In this document: positions 32,624 to 45,800 of the stretch, one piece after another
Numbering within the stretch: the first letter of the stretch is position 1
How the letters are laid out: every line of letters starts with the position of its first letter
NCBI RefSeq assembly: GCF_020509005.1
Contig: NC_063017.1
Span: 2,852,001 to 2,916,000 of the forward strand
Length of the DNA stretch: 64,000 nt
Source of the DNA: Fulvia fulva
Taxonomy: Eukaryota; Ascomycota; Dothideomycetes; Mycosphaerellales; Mycosphaerellaceae
Direction of reading: 5' to 3'
Notes under the pieces: model-generated
Seen by the model: only the letters and a program-made list of their open reading frames with translations
What the model was told of the DNA's origin: nothing
Databases searched by the model: none
Made by a program: the position numbers and the translations under genes

Positions 32624-33115
32624 CTATCGCCTCATAGCTGCCAGTGCCTCCGGGTACTTGCGCGCCATAAAAGCCATGCGACCACCCACCGCGTCCATCT
32701 CAGCCTCCTCCTCATCCTCATCATCCGACTTCTCACACGTACCAAACCCCATCGCAAAAGCCATCGCCGCATTATCCCAAGCCATCCGAAAAGGAACGTA
32801 GGAACGACTTTGGATCGTCGTCACGACAGTCTCGGGTCCTGCAATTCTGGCATGTCGCCTGGCGGCCCGTACTGCACGTACCAGAATGTCGTATACTATC
32901 TCGGGATGGCAATCCTCGTTGTACTGCTGGCGCCACTCTCGTTGGATTTCGCCGTGGCCCCAGCGGAGGTAGTCAGGGAGCAGGTCCTCGATTGCGCGGT
33001 AGACTGGTCGCTTGGTCTTGAGGCAGGTTTCAAGAAGTTCCTCGCTGAGACCGGGGCCTGCGCTTGGAACAGGGGCTGCTAGAGCGTTGGCGTCGGGAGC
33101 GGCGTTATCTGACAT
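32624..33115 (-). CDS. Small paralog family B, member 3, hypothetical
   Basis: One hundred and sixty-three residues. After an Ala/Pro-rich start comes LKTKRPVYRAIEDLLPDYLRW, then AVRAARRHARIAGPETVVTTI, then a segment with PFRMAWDNAAMAFAMG. An acidic run of Asp/Glu follows, then a basic end. It lacks the double Cys of members 1 and 2 and is closer to member 4. It is divergent from member 4 across 396 bp, which presumably holds both promoters. Function unknown. Confidence 0.6.
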   Translation of the reverse strand: MSDNAAPDANALAAPVPSAGPGLSEELLETCLKTKRPVYRAIEDLLPDYLRWGHGEIQREWRQQYNEDCHPEIVYDILVRAVRAARRHARIAGPETVVTTIQSRSYVPFRMAWDNAAMAFAMGFGTCEKSDDEDEEEAEMDAVGGRMAFMARKYPEALAAMRR

Positions 33116-33511
33116 TTTGAACGCGACTGGAACGGGCTGATGTCGTTGTTGCGCTGGATGTTATGGTCGATCAGTGGAGGTTTGATCAGGTTGCTGTGTT
33201 GCCGGGAGGATGATGTTACTCCCCGTAGTTTACGTACCGTTCTATAACTAACTGGTTGTTGAAGGTCGCGGTCTTCACCATCCGTTTTTGGTCAAAGCTC
33301 TAGGTGGCGACGATGTGATTGCAACTGTGACAGACCATATTTGCCACTCCCAGTTCGCAGACATGTTGGTGAAGAGCAACCCCGATACCTTGCAATGGTC
33401 ACTATTGTTATTTGTGAGAATCATTCACAGGAGGGCAGACCAAGACGATCGATCTGAAGCTCCCAACTCACCAATTCCCTGTCATCACCAACCAGTACCG
33501 CAATCGTCAAC

Positions 33512-33962
33512 ATGCTCGACGACGCACTAGCTGAAGCAGTGTATCCTCCCCATCAAGACGCACCAGCAGCGCCAGCAGGTGCTCCTCCCGCGGCCGACAA
33601 CAGCGATTGGCTCAAAACCTCGCGCCCAGTTGAAGTCCGTGGAAGACCTCTTCCCCAAATACGTACAATGGTGCCGCGACATCTTCCAAAGGACCGCACT
33701 GGAACAAGGCGCTGAAGGAACACCCGAAGAGTTCCTCAAGATCATCATCCCCCGCGCAGTCCGTCATGTCCGCCTCATCGCTCGGATTGAAGGCGCCGAG
33801 TCTGCGATTGACTTCATGAATACTGATGGTACTAGTCCGTTGCACTGGGTCATGTGGAAGGTACGGAGAGAGTGGGAGCAGGGGAAGGAGGCAGCGGAGA
33901 GGTCGGAGGACGATGATGAGATGGATGAGGAGTTGCTGGACGAGATAGGGTTTTGGGGGTGA
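33512..33962 (+). pseudogene. Small paralog family B, member 4, frameshifted
   Basis: The ATG at 33512 opens a frame of Pro/Ala-rich residues leading to WLKTSRPVE, which matches LKTKRPVY of member 3. The homologous continuation SVEDLFPKYVQWC, AVRHVRLIARIEGAESAIDFM and PLHWVMW lies in the next frame from about 33637 to the stop at 33962. It has no ATG of its own before the core. A one-base shift near 33636 separates the halves, and no plausible intron fits. Hence it is a broken copy or a sequence error. The tail is acidic (Asp/Glu-rich), as in member 3. Confidence 0.55.
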
Positions 33963-34688
33963 GGGTGAGAGGCCAGGGGTCGATCAGGCTGGGTAGAAGT
34001 TCGGTATGTGCGACAGGTCCCCGATTTCACGGCACGCAACTTGGTTGCTCAGGAGTTGAACATGGTGTTGAGAGGGCAGGTCGGCAGTTTGAATGCGGTT
34101 TCGGTCCTCGGAAAGTGTTACTCGATCTTGAGAGCGATGTGGTAGTCTGGCCATTGACACCTGGTCAAGACCACATGGGAAAGTGAGGTCGGTTTCGACT
34201 CATCGAGTGCTTGGCCGCGGTCGCAATGGCGTCCTGTCGTCCTATTCGGACTGGCACTCTTGTCCTTCGCCTTTGTTGGTTGGTCACTCAGCATGGAGTC
34301 GGTTCTGTTGAGGTGCCGTAGTATCCTATGATGTCAGCAATTTCCATGCATGTACACACATGTAATCTTCCAAGCTACTGCAGCACTGGTATCTCGTAAC
34401 CTTTCAGGTTCACACTCTTTGCAAGCGCGTTGACAATTTTGACATCGGAAGAGGTTTCGTGGTTTTGGGCAGCATGTACAGCTCTTTCTTTTTCAATGCA
34501 CTCCGTTCGTTGTGAAGGTGGCCGGCCTTCGACCATATTCCCAGGTAGACGCCGTCGCCCAATGAGCAATGCCTGAGTGCAGAGCTGTTCCTGCTCGCTG
34601 CAACTACTGTTCATTGACTCATGCCCATGCTGCAACCAAAGTTCTCGACCCAATCCCCGCCCATCGCTGAAGTACGTCGTCGAACTCG
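33963..34688. other. Intergenic; no supported gene
   Basis: The 3' flanks of family B member 4 and of the ribosomal protein gene converge here. Open frames are short and unrecognised. Confidence 0.5.
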
Positions 34689-35206
34689 TTATATCGCGCT
34701 TGGGTAGAGCATGATGCGCACCATGGCGCCGAAGGACTTGGCCGGGAGGTTGTTGCGGAACTGTGCTCTCACGAGGCCGGAGTTGCCTGAGGGTCCTGTT
34801 AGTCTATGTCCTGTAGCCTTATTACCACATATTCCATGATATCACATACCGTGTGTCCGAGTAACCTTGCCCCAGATGACGCGGATCTTAGTGCCTCTGA
34901 TCTCCTTCTTGCCACGGTAGACGTATGCGATGCGCTTGCCCAGGTAGAATGATGCGCCCTTTGGCTCGTCAACACCCTCGATCTTGATGAGCGATGTGTT
35001 TGGGTTGGTGTTGCGCTTGCCACGCTGGTACGAAAGGTGCTTGCCCCTGTTCAGACAGCATTAGTATCCTGTGCAGTGCCTCATATGCCTCTTCCAACAT
35101 GTCCCCAAAGACCGCCTCTCGATATTGATGTTTTGGGATTCCGGGCTCGGTGGTGGGCAACATACTTGACGTATAATCTGTGTCCCTTTGCGTCGGCGGA
35201 AGACAT
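34689..35206 (-). CDS. RPL33: 60S ribosomal protein eL33 (L33/L35a)
   Basis: Three exons, 35206-35166, 35046-34850 and 34786-34689, give 111 residues; the yeast protein has 107. Conserved blocks: [53 protein letters not shown] and [21 protein letters not shown]. The second acceptor (at 34787) was placed at the CTCAG that restores the invariant THGNSG; an AG nine bases earlier would insert three residues. The first intron is 119 nt, has an ACTAAT branch-like sequence and separates the first 13 codons, as is common in ribosomal protein genes. It is part of the large subunit near the E site. Confidence 0.95.
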
Positions 35207-36710
35207 GGCGGCGGTGTTGTCTGGCGATCGTCGTCGGGTCCGGGTATTGTCGTTGGGAGATGTCTCTTCGAAAGCGATGACCTTGAGCCAAGCCAAGTGC
35301 CAAATGAGCGTGTGTGTGTCGGTCGGAACATACCGAAGGCACCAAATTTTGATGCCTGACAAGCAATCTACGCCACCAAGGGCCCTCGACAAAAGCGCAC
35401 TTGTTTCTTGTTAGCGACAACAATTCAACAACAGCGCAGCGATTGCTTGTAGCGAGGAAGCATTGTAGCGCGCGCGCCTCTCTACAATAGAATATAGGCC
35501 GACGGTGCTGGAAGTGGTTTGTACATACTTTCGGCGAAGCACGGTGGCCACCTTTTACATTCTTATCACTTCTATGGTTTTGCAAGCAGCGGCACTCGTC
35601 ACGACCACCTGGCCAAACATAGCAACCAGGAGCGTGACCCCGCGTGCAGTTCTGCAACATACAGGCCCAACTAACGACAGCTCCAAGCACACGTTCTGCG
35701 CTCAAGCAGAGAGTTCTCAGACTGACCAAGATGCAACTCCCATCGCAGACGAATGATTCCAAGAATGACACAACAGTCATCTCGGATTCCCTCAGCCTCG
35801 ACAGCCCCCTTAACGCCGGCCTGCCTTGATCACCATTCTTCGGCATCTGCTCGGACAAGTCATGCTGCTCTGTAATCAACCAGCAGAACAGCCGAAGCAA
35901 GTGACTCCACAGGAGCTGCTCCAGGAGTGCTCACACACGGAGGCTGTGTGACTCTGTCTGATAAACAGCGAAGATGTTGATAGCATGTTCACGCAGCAAG
36001 GTAGAACTGTGGTCAACATGGATGAATTGCTACCGGGGTCCGGAAGCCGATGGTATGTGGCCATTGGCACTGCCGGCCGCATCTCCGCACCGCAATCAGC
36101 TTCCTTGTGCAACTTCCGGATCGGCAAATGCAACTGTAGATGTGGCTGGGCTGTGCATGTATTCCGGTCTTCGGCTCGTCAACTCAAGGCGAGAAAGCAG
36201 AAGCGTCTGAAGCCATGTAGAAAGTGGCATTGGGCGGCACCTGCACGTGGCGATGATGAATTCCTCGCGGAGGTCTGCGGCTCTCCCAGAACGCGCCTCG
36301 CACCACGGCATCGGAGCTGCTTCGAACCTTACGAAGGGCTTACACATGCGGGCATGGCGAAGGCAACAAAGTCGAGTAGATGAAGACAAGTCAATACGAT
36401 TCAATTCTTCCATCTACTCGTGCCCATATTCCAAGCCGTCGCGCGTTACCAGAGTGAAGTGAAGTGATGTCTCATCTTTCAGACTGACGTACGATCCGAG
36501 AATCGCGGTGGGGTGCCACTCCAGCGAGGGAGCTCGAGTGTCGGGCTTAACACAATCGACCGACACCTTGCCATTGCTCAACGGAAGCATTTCTGGCGGC
36601 GCTGCTTTCTCGGACTGCTCGTCATCCTCTCAAGTCTGTACCTCTACTCTCACACCTCCGAGCGACCATCCACACCGTCCTCATCATCGTCACACACCAC
36701 CGCGATCACC
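35207..36710. other. Intergenic; no supported gene
   Basis: This 1.5-kb gap holds the eL33 promoter and the upstream region and leader of the glucose-6-phosphate dehydrogenase gene. A minus-strand open frame of about 280 codons (35061-35900) overlaps the eL33 first exon and intron antisense. It shows no domain and uneven composition, so I do not call it. Confidence 0.5.
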
Positions 36711-38488
36711 ATGGCTGACACGCTTATCCATCCGGACGTTGAGCAGAATGCCGGGTAAGTTTGAGCTGCGGCGAAACTTTTTGTCAACGGCTTTATGTGA
36801 TGCATATGACGACGAGTGCGGTCTCGTCACGAATCAAGGAGTGTTGTAACGCGACGGGCACCTCGACTGGATCGCGTGTTTCAACATCTGTTTCCTCGCA
36901 CAAGTGCTATACTCGAGAGCAGGCGCTGACGTAGATACGTGTGCAGCACCATGGAGCTGAAGGAGAACACCGTGATCGTTGTCCTCGGAGCCTCTGGCGA
37001 CCTCGCGAAGAAGAAGACCTTCCCAGCACTCTTCGGCCTGTTCAGAAATGGCTTCCTGCCTAAGGATGTCAAGGTCATTGGATATGCCCGAACGAAGATG
37101 GACCACCAAGAGTACCTCAAGAGGGTCAAGTCACACATCAAGACTCCAACGAAGGAGATGGAGCAGCAGCTCGACGAGTTCACAAAGTTCACATCATACA
37201 TCAGCGGCCAATACGACAAGGACGAGAGCTTCCAAGAGTTGGAGAAGCACCTTCAAGAGCTCGAGAAGGGACAGAAGGAGAACAACCGGGTCTTCTACAT
37301 GGCACTACCACCATCAGTCTTCATTCCTGTCTCCGAACATTTGAAGAAAAACAACTACCCGAAGAACGGCATCTCTCGCATCATCATTGAGAAGCCATTC
37401 GGCAAGGATCTGGGCAGCAGCAGAGAGCTCGACCAAGCACTGCGACCAAACTGGAAGGAGGACGAGATCTTCCGTATTGACCACTACCTGGGCAAGGAGA
37501 TGGTCAAGAACATCCTCATCCTGCGATTCGGTAACGAGTTCTTCGGCGCAACCTGGAACCGCAACCACATCGACAACGTTCAGATCACCTTCAAGGAGCC
37601 ATTCGGCACTGAGGGCCGTGGCGGGTACTTTGACGAGTTCGGCATTATTCGCGACGTTATGCAGAACCATCTTCTCCAGATCCTTACACTGCTCGCTATG
37701 GAGCGTCCTATCTCTTTCAGCGCCGAGGACATCCGCAACGAGAAAGTACGCGTGCTGCGAGGCATGCCAGCTATTGAGCCAAAGAATGTCATCATTGGCC
37801 AGTACGAGAAGTCGCTTGATGGCTCCAAGCCAGGCTACAAGGAGGACGACACTGTACCTAAGGAATCGCGTTGCCCAACTTTTGCCTCAATGGTTGCATA
37901 CATCAAGAACGAGCGATGGGACGGCGTGCCTTTCATCCTCAAGGCAGGCAAGGCGCTCAACGAGCAGAAGACAGAGGTTCGCATCCAGTTCAAGGATGTC
38001 ACGTCCGGTATCTTCAAGGACATCCCGCGTAACGAGCTGGTCATCCGAGTACAACCGAACGAGAGCATCTACATCAAGATGAACTCGAAGCTGCCAGGCT
38101 TGAGCATGCAGACAGTCGTCACCGAGCTCGACCTGACCTACCGAAGGCGATTCTCGGACCTGAAGATTCCAGAGGCATACGAGAGTCTGATCCTCGACTC
38201 GCTCAAGGGCGACCACTCCAACTTTGTGCGTGACGATGAGCTTGATGCTTCATGGAGAATCTTCACACCACTACTTCACTACCTGGACAACAACAAGGAG
38301 ATCATCCCAATGGGTTACCCATACGGTCAGTGGCCTCACATGGATACATGCATCTTCCCGTACTGACATCTGCAGGTTCCCGCGGTCCAGCTGTCCTCGA
38401 CGACTTCACATCCTCGTACGGCTACAAGTTCGCCGATGCCGCAGGCTACCAGTGGCCACAGCACCAGATTGAGCCAAACAAGTTGTAG
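36711..38488 (+). CDS. ZWF1: Glucose-6-phosphate 1-dehydrogenase
   Basis: Cytosolic entry enzyme of the oxidative pentose phosphate pathway, oxidising glucose-6-phosphate with NADP+. Exons 36711-36754, 36947-38325 and 38376-38488 give 511 residues. The nucleotide-binding GASGDLAKKK is at 29-38, IEKPFGKD at 162-169 and the active-site RIDHYLGKE at 191-199, with catalytic His in the DHYLG block. The C-terminal structural-NADP region is present, ending YQWPQHQIEPNKL. The first intron (192 nt) lies after only 14 codons and the last (50 nt) near the C terminus, as in other filamentous fungi. All key residues are intact. It has no direct pathway neighbour. Confidence 0.97.
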
Positions 38489-39106
38489 ACGCAAAAGGTG
38501 GCCAGGTACTCGCTGCTTGATGGAAGGCTCTTCTGTGAACACGAAGCTACATTCCACGGAGGAACTACGAAACAGCAGACAGAAACGATCTAGACGATGA
38601 TGTGCAGGCAATGCGCGACGGGAGCAAGACTACCCCGATGGCATGGAAGAAGGGCGAAGATAGAAGGCGTGCAATGGGCGCCGGTATATAGAGCAACATC
38701 TTCCTCATCGAATGAAGAAGCTTGCATGATGATAATCTCCTCGCACATGCCACAGCTATCAAACACGTGTCTCAAAACAGTTACGCGTCTGAGCTCTCAT
38801 TTTGGACTGCTCGGTAGCTGTCTCCCGCGCGCAACCTGGACATGCTCCACTCTTCAACTCATCATGACACCACCTCAATTGCTACGCTTCTCCTTGTCAG
38901 ACAACCTCCTATTCACAAACACGCATGTGGCTCCAATGTGACTGTCCAAAAATCGCAGCAGTCGCGAGCTCCTCGACACATCAATGCTGAACTCTCGACG
39001 CGGCCTCCGCTACAGCGAACTGCCTACCGGCCATTGAAGAGCTCCTCGGTCGCATCACCTCTGATCACACCTGTCGCTGCAACCTAGCCTCACAACAACA
39101 ACGACC

Positions 39107-41023
39107 ATGGCTGTCGTAACACCGCCATCCTCTACCTCGACCTGGGCCGGCCACCCTCGCATCCGCGGCAGCACCGAGTCCATCCGCCTCTTCCTCCTCA
39201 CCCTCTCTCTCATCGGCCTGCAATTCTGCTGGGGCACAGAGCAGACCTATGCGACACCTTACCTCCTTGCGCTCGGACTGTCGAAGGGCAAGATGAGCCT
39301 GGTGTGGATTGCGGGGCCTTTGAGTGGACTGATCATGCAACCTATTATTGGCATGATCAGTGATAAGAGCACGAGTAGGTACGGAAGGAGAAGGCCGTTT
39401 ATGGTGGGTGGCACGATTGCGGTTGCGGCGTGTTTGCTGGTGCTTGGGTGGGCTGAGGATTTGGTGGGGTGGTGGGTTGTGGAGGAGAGTAGGGTGAGTG
39501 GTTGAAATATGGATTGCAGGGGATGGTGTGGGGAGTGCTGATTCTGGGGACTGCAGAGGAAAGAGATTACGGTCATGGTGGCTGTTTTTGACATCTACGT
39601 GTTGGACTTTGTGATCAACATAGGTATGGCTGGGACTACATAGAAGAGCTACGGAGACATGCTGACCCATTTTCTAGCACAAGCCACTTGTCGAGCGCTA
39701 GTTGTCGATGCTCTACCTGTGCACCAGCAGCAGCTTGGTGCGGCTTGGGGTAAGTTCCTACCATTTTCTGAGATTGTGCACACCAAGGCAGGAAGTTCTG
39801 ATGTGCTGAAGTGGCTAGGATGGTTGGCGTCGGCCACATGCTGGTCTTCGGGTTTGGCGCTCTCGACTTGAATGCTATCCTACCTAGCGCGCTATTCGGC
39901 AACACACAATTCAAGAAAGTCTGCTCCGTGGCCGCGATGGTCATGACGGCGTCGCAGTTCACGACATGCTGGGCTGTGACGGAACGAGTGCTGGTCTCTA
40001 ACGGGTATGCTTGCTTGAGCATCCAACTGAGCACTTTTAACTTACGATCAATACAGTAGCAAGTCCTCCGAGAAGAGCCAGAGCCTCCTCACCACGATCT
40101 GGCAGATCTACGAACGAGCCCTCTACGTTCCAGAACGCATCCAAGCACTCTGCTGGGTACAGTTCTGGTCGTGGATTGGGTGGTTTCCACTCATGTTCTA
40201 CGGCAGCACATGGGTAGGCGAGATTTACCTCCGACACGAGGCGCCCAACGCCTCAGGCGACGCGCTCACTCAAGTCGGCCGCATCGGCAGCATGGGCCTG
40301 ATCATCCACTCGACCGTCGGCTTCACAACATCAGTTGTGCTGCCGTGGCTTGTTACAAGCCCAGGAGATGAAGACCGACCAGGTTATACTCCACGCCCTC
40401 CTGAAAGCATCAAGGGCATTGTTGACGTCCCGCTGATAGGGACCAAGAAGCCTGCCCTCCTCGATGTCTGGACGGTCGGGTGCGCCATGTTTGCCGCGTT
40501 GATGATCTGGGCGCCGATTGTGCAATCGGTGGGCTTCGCGATCTTCTTGATGGCGATTCTTGGGATCCCTTCGGCGATTGCTGGCGTGGCGGTGGGGACG
40601 TTCATCGGCGTTGAAATCAACAAGCTCAGCTCAGCGCTGCCTTACACCACTGTTCGAAACGCTGCCAACCAGCGCGTTCGCATCTCTGAAGATATCGAGC
40701 TGAGCGGCAGAACCACACCTACCACCCTCCACATCCGACAAGACTCCAACGCATCAGCGCCGGACTCCTCAACAGGCGAGCTCAGCGGGATATACCTAGG
40801 CATCCTCAACATCTACACGACCCTACCACAATTCGTGGGCACCGGCATTAGTTCGGTGGTCTTCTCGATCTTGGAGCCCGGCAAGAGTCCAGAACTCGCG
40901 ACGGATGCGCATCCGGATGAACATCATTCGACTGAAGGTCTTAGTGGGATTGGTGTTTGCTTGTTCATCGGAGCACTTTCGTCGATTGTTGCGGCGAAGG
41001 CGACTAGACGGCTTAAAGAGTAG
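39107..41023 (+). CDS. GPH/SUT-type sugar (sucrose or alpha-glucoside) transporter, MFS
   Basis: Five exons, 39107-39493, 39557-39623, 39678-39749, 39812-40004 and 40057-41023, give 561 residues with about 12 membrane spans. Family signs: LQFCWGTEQTYATPYLL in the first helix; IAGPLSGLIMQPIIGMISDKSTSRYGRRRPF, the loop 2-3 signature of plant-type sucrose transporters; CRALVVDALP; and RMVGVGHM before the fifth helix. Relatives include plant SUTs and Schizosaccharomyces Sut1, which are proton symporters for sucrose or maltose. Substrate is inferred only to the disaccharide level. A hydrophilic central loop and a polar region before the last two helices are normal. The fourth acceptor was placed at AAG because only it keeps the frame and the AWxxRMV block. 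Confidence 0.9.
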
Positions 41024-42850
41024 ACATAGATGAGTATGCATGCAAACGCTAGTGATAGATCGATTGCCGCATTTTCAGCTCCGTATTGTGTACTCCGCGG
41101 AGTATCACACGCTAGGCGACATCTTCATCGTGTTCTGACCCCGTGATGCGTTTCTCGTATGATCGAAGATGCTAGAGGAAGGAAGCGTACCTGTGCCTAC
41201 TGTATAAGCCTGTGGCGCTCGTTGCGTGTATCCCAAAGCGCACGAGCTGCCGCATCGGGACAGCTTCACAATTATCTCTGGCGGGCGTCTCTGCTATTTT
41301 CGAGCAATAGCGCTTCACACGATAGCTCTCTGCTTTGTCTGCAATCGTCGTATGCGCGTACATTGGCGCAACTCTGTGCAGAAACCTTCACGGCTCTAGA
41401 TCCTAGCTACAGGAGTTCTAGCCTCTGCCCTGGTGTGGTCCAATTTCCTGGAACACGGCAGGGACTTTTTGCGGCGTGGAAGTGTCGGAAGTTGAGACGC
41501 CCAGAGGCATTTTCTCACACCGCTTTTGGATACTGTAGTATGCCTAGGCGCTGGCAGTTTGGCTTATTATGGAGCAGGTGCAAGGCCGACCAGGTGAAGT
41601 CAAGGCTTGGCTTTGCATGAAAGTATTTGTTGCAACTTGCGCGCGCTGTGGCGAGAGTGGGACGACTGACTGCGGCTCCAGCTATAGCTGCGGGAACGCC
41701 GCTGCATGCATGTTTAGATCCATGCAGCTGCTGCATCGTGTTGGGAAGCAGCGTACCGTCTGGAGATGGCGGCGATTGACGTGAAATATTGAAGTGAGGT
41801 CGAACAGTCCTGGACATCTCGGTTCGCAGATCGGGTGCTGTCGATACCGCGGAAGGCTGAATTCATGTTGGCATCACCAATCAGTCGATGCCCAAACGTC
41901 ACTCGCAACGTGAGCCGTTGGTCTAATGAACGGCCCCAACGAAAACGGCGGCGCGCGGCCGGCAGCATCTCGCATCCTGAAGGCACACCTCAGCGATACA
42001 GTAGGTGTTTACGAGTGTTTGCTGATGGAATGAGTAAGGACCGTGGGGTCACGTTGGCAAGAATGCGTTGCCGTAGTGGTGCGATATGTAGGAGAAGGCC
42101 GTATGCGCGTTTCCAGTACGACGGCTTTCCCGCGCATGTGCATTGTGCAAGGATAATGCGGCCTTGAGAGTGTGGCTCAGCAGACAACGGGTGGTGGAAG
42201 GGCCAGGATTACTAGGTACATGTAGCCTGTAGGCAAGAGGGGACAAAGTATGAAAGCTTCCAATATATGCGCAGAGCTTCGTGGTCTTGCGCGGTGTTGG
42301 CATGCTGCATTATTGTTGTGCAGGCGAGGACGGAGCATTGCCAACATAGAGGCATTAGGCACACAACGGCAGATCGCCATCTCGACTGCGCTGCGATGCG
42401 TGCGCTGTAGCACAGCATTGTTGGCGTCATGGTGGTCACGTGAAACAGCACCATAGAGACGATTGATTTCGTGAAGGATCGACGGCCATGATGCACGCAA
42501 GCTCCTCAGTGCCAAAGTCTATTTGCCCGGCGGGCTTTCTACATTGCCTGTCCTGTCCTGTCCGGTCCTGTCTAGTCTTCGTGACTTCGTCGACTCGCCT
42601 TCGCCTAATCCATGTCTTCTTTCTGTCCAGCAGTCGATTCCCTTGGGTGCGGGCGCCTGGTGGAGTAGCGCTCTCATGTTTTCATTCACTTGCTCATAGG
42701 TGTACCCTTCCCGCCGTGTCCGCGACGTCATTGGATGCCACCGGCGAGTCTGCGAGTCTGCGCGCCTGCAAGCAATCGTTAGATGTCATAAGCAGGACAC
42801 GAGCCACCAATCTCCGAAGGACTGACTTCCACCGCGGACCGGGGCAGGCG
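41024..42850. other. Intergenic and 5' leader; no supported gene
   Basis: Short overlapping frames only. A CCTGT pentamer is repeated several times near 42545-42575, inside the likely leader of the next gene. The open frame of the next gene extends upstream to an ATG at 42488, but that extra segment is Cys/Ser/Leu-mixed and unlike the rest of the protein. I treat it as leader. Confidence 0.45.
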
Positions 42851-45800
42851 ATGTCTTCTGCCAGGAACAGCAACGACAGTTCATGGGGCAGAAGGAGAAG
42901 CATCTTCGCTCTGACTGCCCTCAAGCCAAGCTCCTCGTCCTCGGACCATCATGGCGACGGCAGCAATGGTCCAGCCAAACCGCCCAAGACGCTGACCAAG
43001 AGACACAAGCACATCCGAACGCCGAGTCTACATACCAATCTCGACCACCTGGACGCAGCAAGAGGAGACCATACCAAGTCGAGACCGCTGTCTGACCAGC
43101 CGCCGAAGCCTCATGCGCGACGACCATCGCTTACCATGAGAGCGGCGAAGCGGCCGCCCTCAGTCTTCGAATCGCTCAAGAACACCGTGCGGGGCAGCAG
43201 TGAGGAGCTCAGCAGTAGACACACCAACGGTGAGCCTCTGTCGACCACATCCTCAAAGGCACCCTCGCTGAGCTTCGAGCACGCTGTCATGGATGGACTT
43301 CCGCCCTCGAAAAACGTGCTTTATCATGGCGAAGTCCAGACCAGTGCGGGAATGTTTCGCAAGAAGAAGGAGTATTTGGTGTTGAGCGACAACTACATCC
43401 TTCGGTACAAGTCGCAAGCGAAAGCTGCCGAGACTTTCAAGGCAATCCCTCACGCAGCTGGCCGAAGTCCAACTGTTCGGCATGGCTCTATGCCCTCTGT
43501 TGGCTCTCAAAGCGATCTTCAGACGCTTTCCGATTCATCTGGCGACAAGGACGGTAGAGTGCCCATTCGGCAAGTGGTAGCCACCCACAAGCTGGATGAC
43601 GGAAAGCCATACTTTGCGCTAGAGATATGCTATCTGGATGAGGAGTCTGGCCAGGCCTCGTCGCTTACGCTGCAGTTCAACAATCCGGAAGAGAGGGATG
43701 TTTGGTTGTACAAGATGCGGTATGCTGTGTCTGAGGCTCGACTCCGAGAGACTACATACATCTCGACATACAATCTTGAGAATGCCGCTCGCATCGTGGA
43801 AAGAGACAACGACTACGATCCTGCTAACTGCGCCATCTTCAAGGTTGTGCAGCGACAACCAGCGGTGAAGTCGGGAAGCAGGTCATCATCCGACGATCTG
43901 ACGAAAGTAGCTTCTACCGTCTGCTTCCTTGCTATTGGTGTACATAAGGTACATTTGATCCAGCTGATCAAGCCCGTCGCACGGAGCTCGAGTCCATCGC
44001 TGACTACTAACCATTCGCAATTCTGCTATGGGATCCTGACGCTCTCGGCCATCAAGGTCAGCCAGATTGATGATACATTCGACTTGACCTTCCGACAGCC
44101 ATTGCAAAAGGCACGAACGTTACACCTCGCATCCGCCTCATCACACGAAATCGCCGCCCGACTATGCTTCTCAGAGAACTACCTGCGACCCGAGTGCGGC
44201 CATCGACTCTTCCGTTTCTCGGCACCACCTGAGGTGGAGAAGCTCATCGCCCCACCCGTTGCCAGCGATGTTGAGGAGCATTGCTGCTTGGACCGAGCGT
44301 TGATAGCATACTGTGTCGCGTACGGTGTAAACCCTGCAAACGTGCGCTATACTCTCGGTTACAACTGCGAGGATGCTCCTCGATTTGTGCTGCTTCCTCC
44401 GGCGGATACACGTCGTCCGAACTATGGACCTCTGGAACTGTTGGCTATCATGCGAGCGCTGCGATATAACGAAAGCTTTGGCAGCTTGTCTTTTGCCAAT
44501 GTCCCGCTGGACGGTCTGAATGGACTTCATGACAACTATGGGCAGGAGCTGGTCTGCGCGCGCACCAAGCGCGGCACACCGATTCGATTAACTGCCGAAG
44601 AGCTGAGTCGATCTTCGCTGTTGGTACAGGAAGTGCGAGCTTTGGCCGCAACGAGCAAGCGACTGCGGCGGCTGGACTTTTCTGGATGCATAACGTTGAA
44701 GCATGCAGCTCCAGATCCAACTGAGGACGAGCCGAGCCGGACGAAGGACATTGGTTGCGGCATAGTCGAAGCGCTGTTCCCACTTTGCAAGCATCAAACG
44801 ACGAATGTAGACTGGGTGTGCCTTAATGGTATTAAGCTTAGCGACACAGATCTGGACTATTTGGTGGGTGCGGCTGTGGACAAGTCTTGTCACTTCCGCG
44901 CGATTGAGCTCAATCGATGTGGGCTGAACGATAGAAGTTTGGGCCTAATTCTTGATGCGTTACGAGCACAGGAGAACACTTTGGAATCGCTGGAGATTGC
45001 AGGTAATGGTGCACGGCTGAATCCAGGCGCGTTTGACAGCCAGTTGGGCATGTTTGGCTTCATCCGAAAGTTAAACTTGTCGAACGTGTCGATAACCTCC
45101 GGGGTCGAGCCTTTCATCACGGCGGAGACGCTACTGATCTGGCGTCTGCAAGAGTTGCGCTTGAGTGGCACGTCCTTGAATGCGGCCACAATCGATGCGA
45201 TCGCGACGTACCTTGCCCATCCACAGTCGGACAGTTTGCACGAGCTGTATGTCGATAACACCTATCTTTCAGGAAACGATATCGCGACTTTACTGCATAG
45301 TCTTGCGTACGAGCATGGCGCGGCGCGTAATATGCATTTGGACATCAGTCAATGTCTTCTCACAAAGGGGCTGGAGAAAGTGACACAAGCTATCTCAAGT
45401 GGCAAGACGCCGACACATCTGAGCATGAGGGCTATCGAGTACCGCGACGAGCATCATTTCAGGAAGATCATTTCTGCGGTGACTGGCAATAAGACAATCC
45501 AATTCCTCGATATGTCGCAGACTGCCTTGCCTGGTGATGCTAGCGAGGACACATGTAGTGCTCTGAGCAAGCTCCTTGCCGAAAACACATCCCTTGTGGA
45601 GCTGGATCTATCAGGTGATGAATCAAGGTTGGCCACCTCGAAGTTTGGCTCTGGTATCAATGATGCACTAGCTGGCTTGAAGGAAAACAAGACGATGCAA
45701 GTGTTCCGGATTGAGAAGCAGAAGCTTGGGTTTCAAGGTGCTAGTACGCTGGCGGAAGTCCTTCGCGCTAACCGCACGCTACTAGAGGTCCATTGCGACA

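Noticed and set aside
35061..35900. 279-codon minus-strand frame overlapping the first exon and intron of eL33
   Set aside because: It reads through the ribosomal protein gene's first exon and intron in another frame, with no domain.
42488..42850. Upstream extension of the PH-LRR protein from an earlier ATG
   Set aside because: The extra 121 residues are Cys/Ser/Leu-mixed, unlike the rest, and look like translated leader; the later ATG begins a typical basic Ser-rich N terminus.
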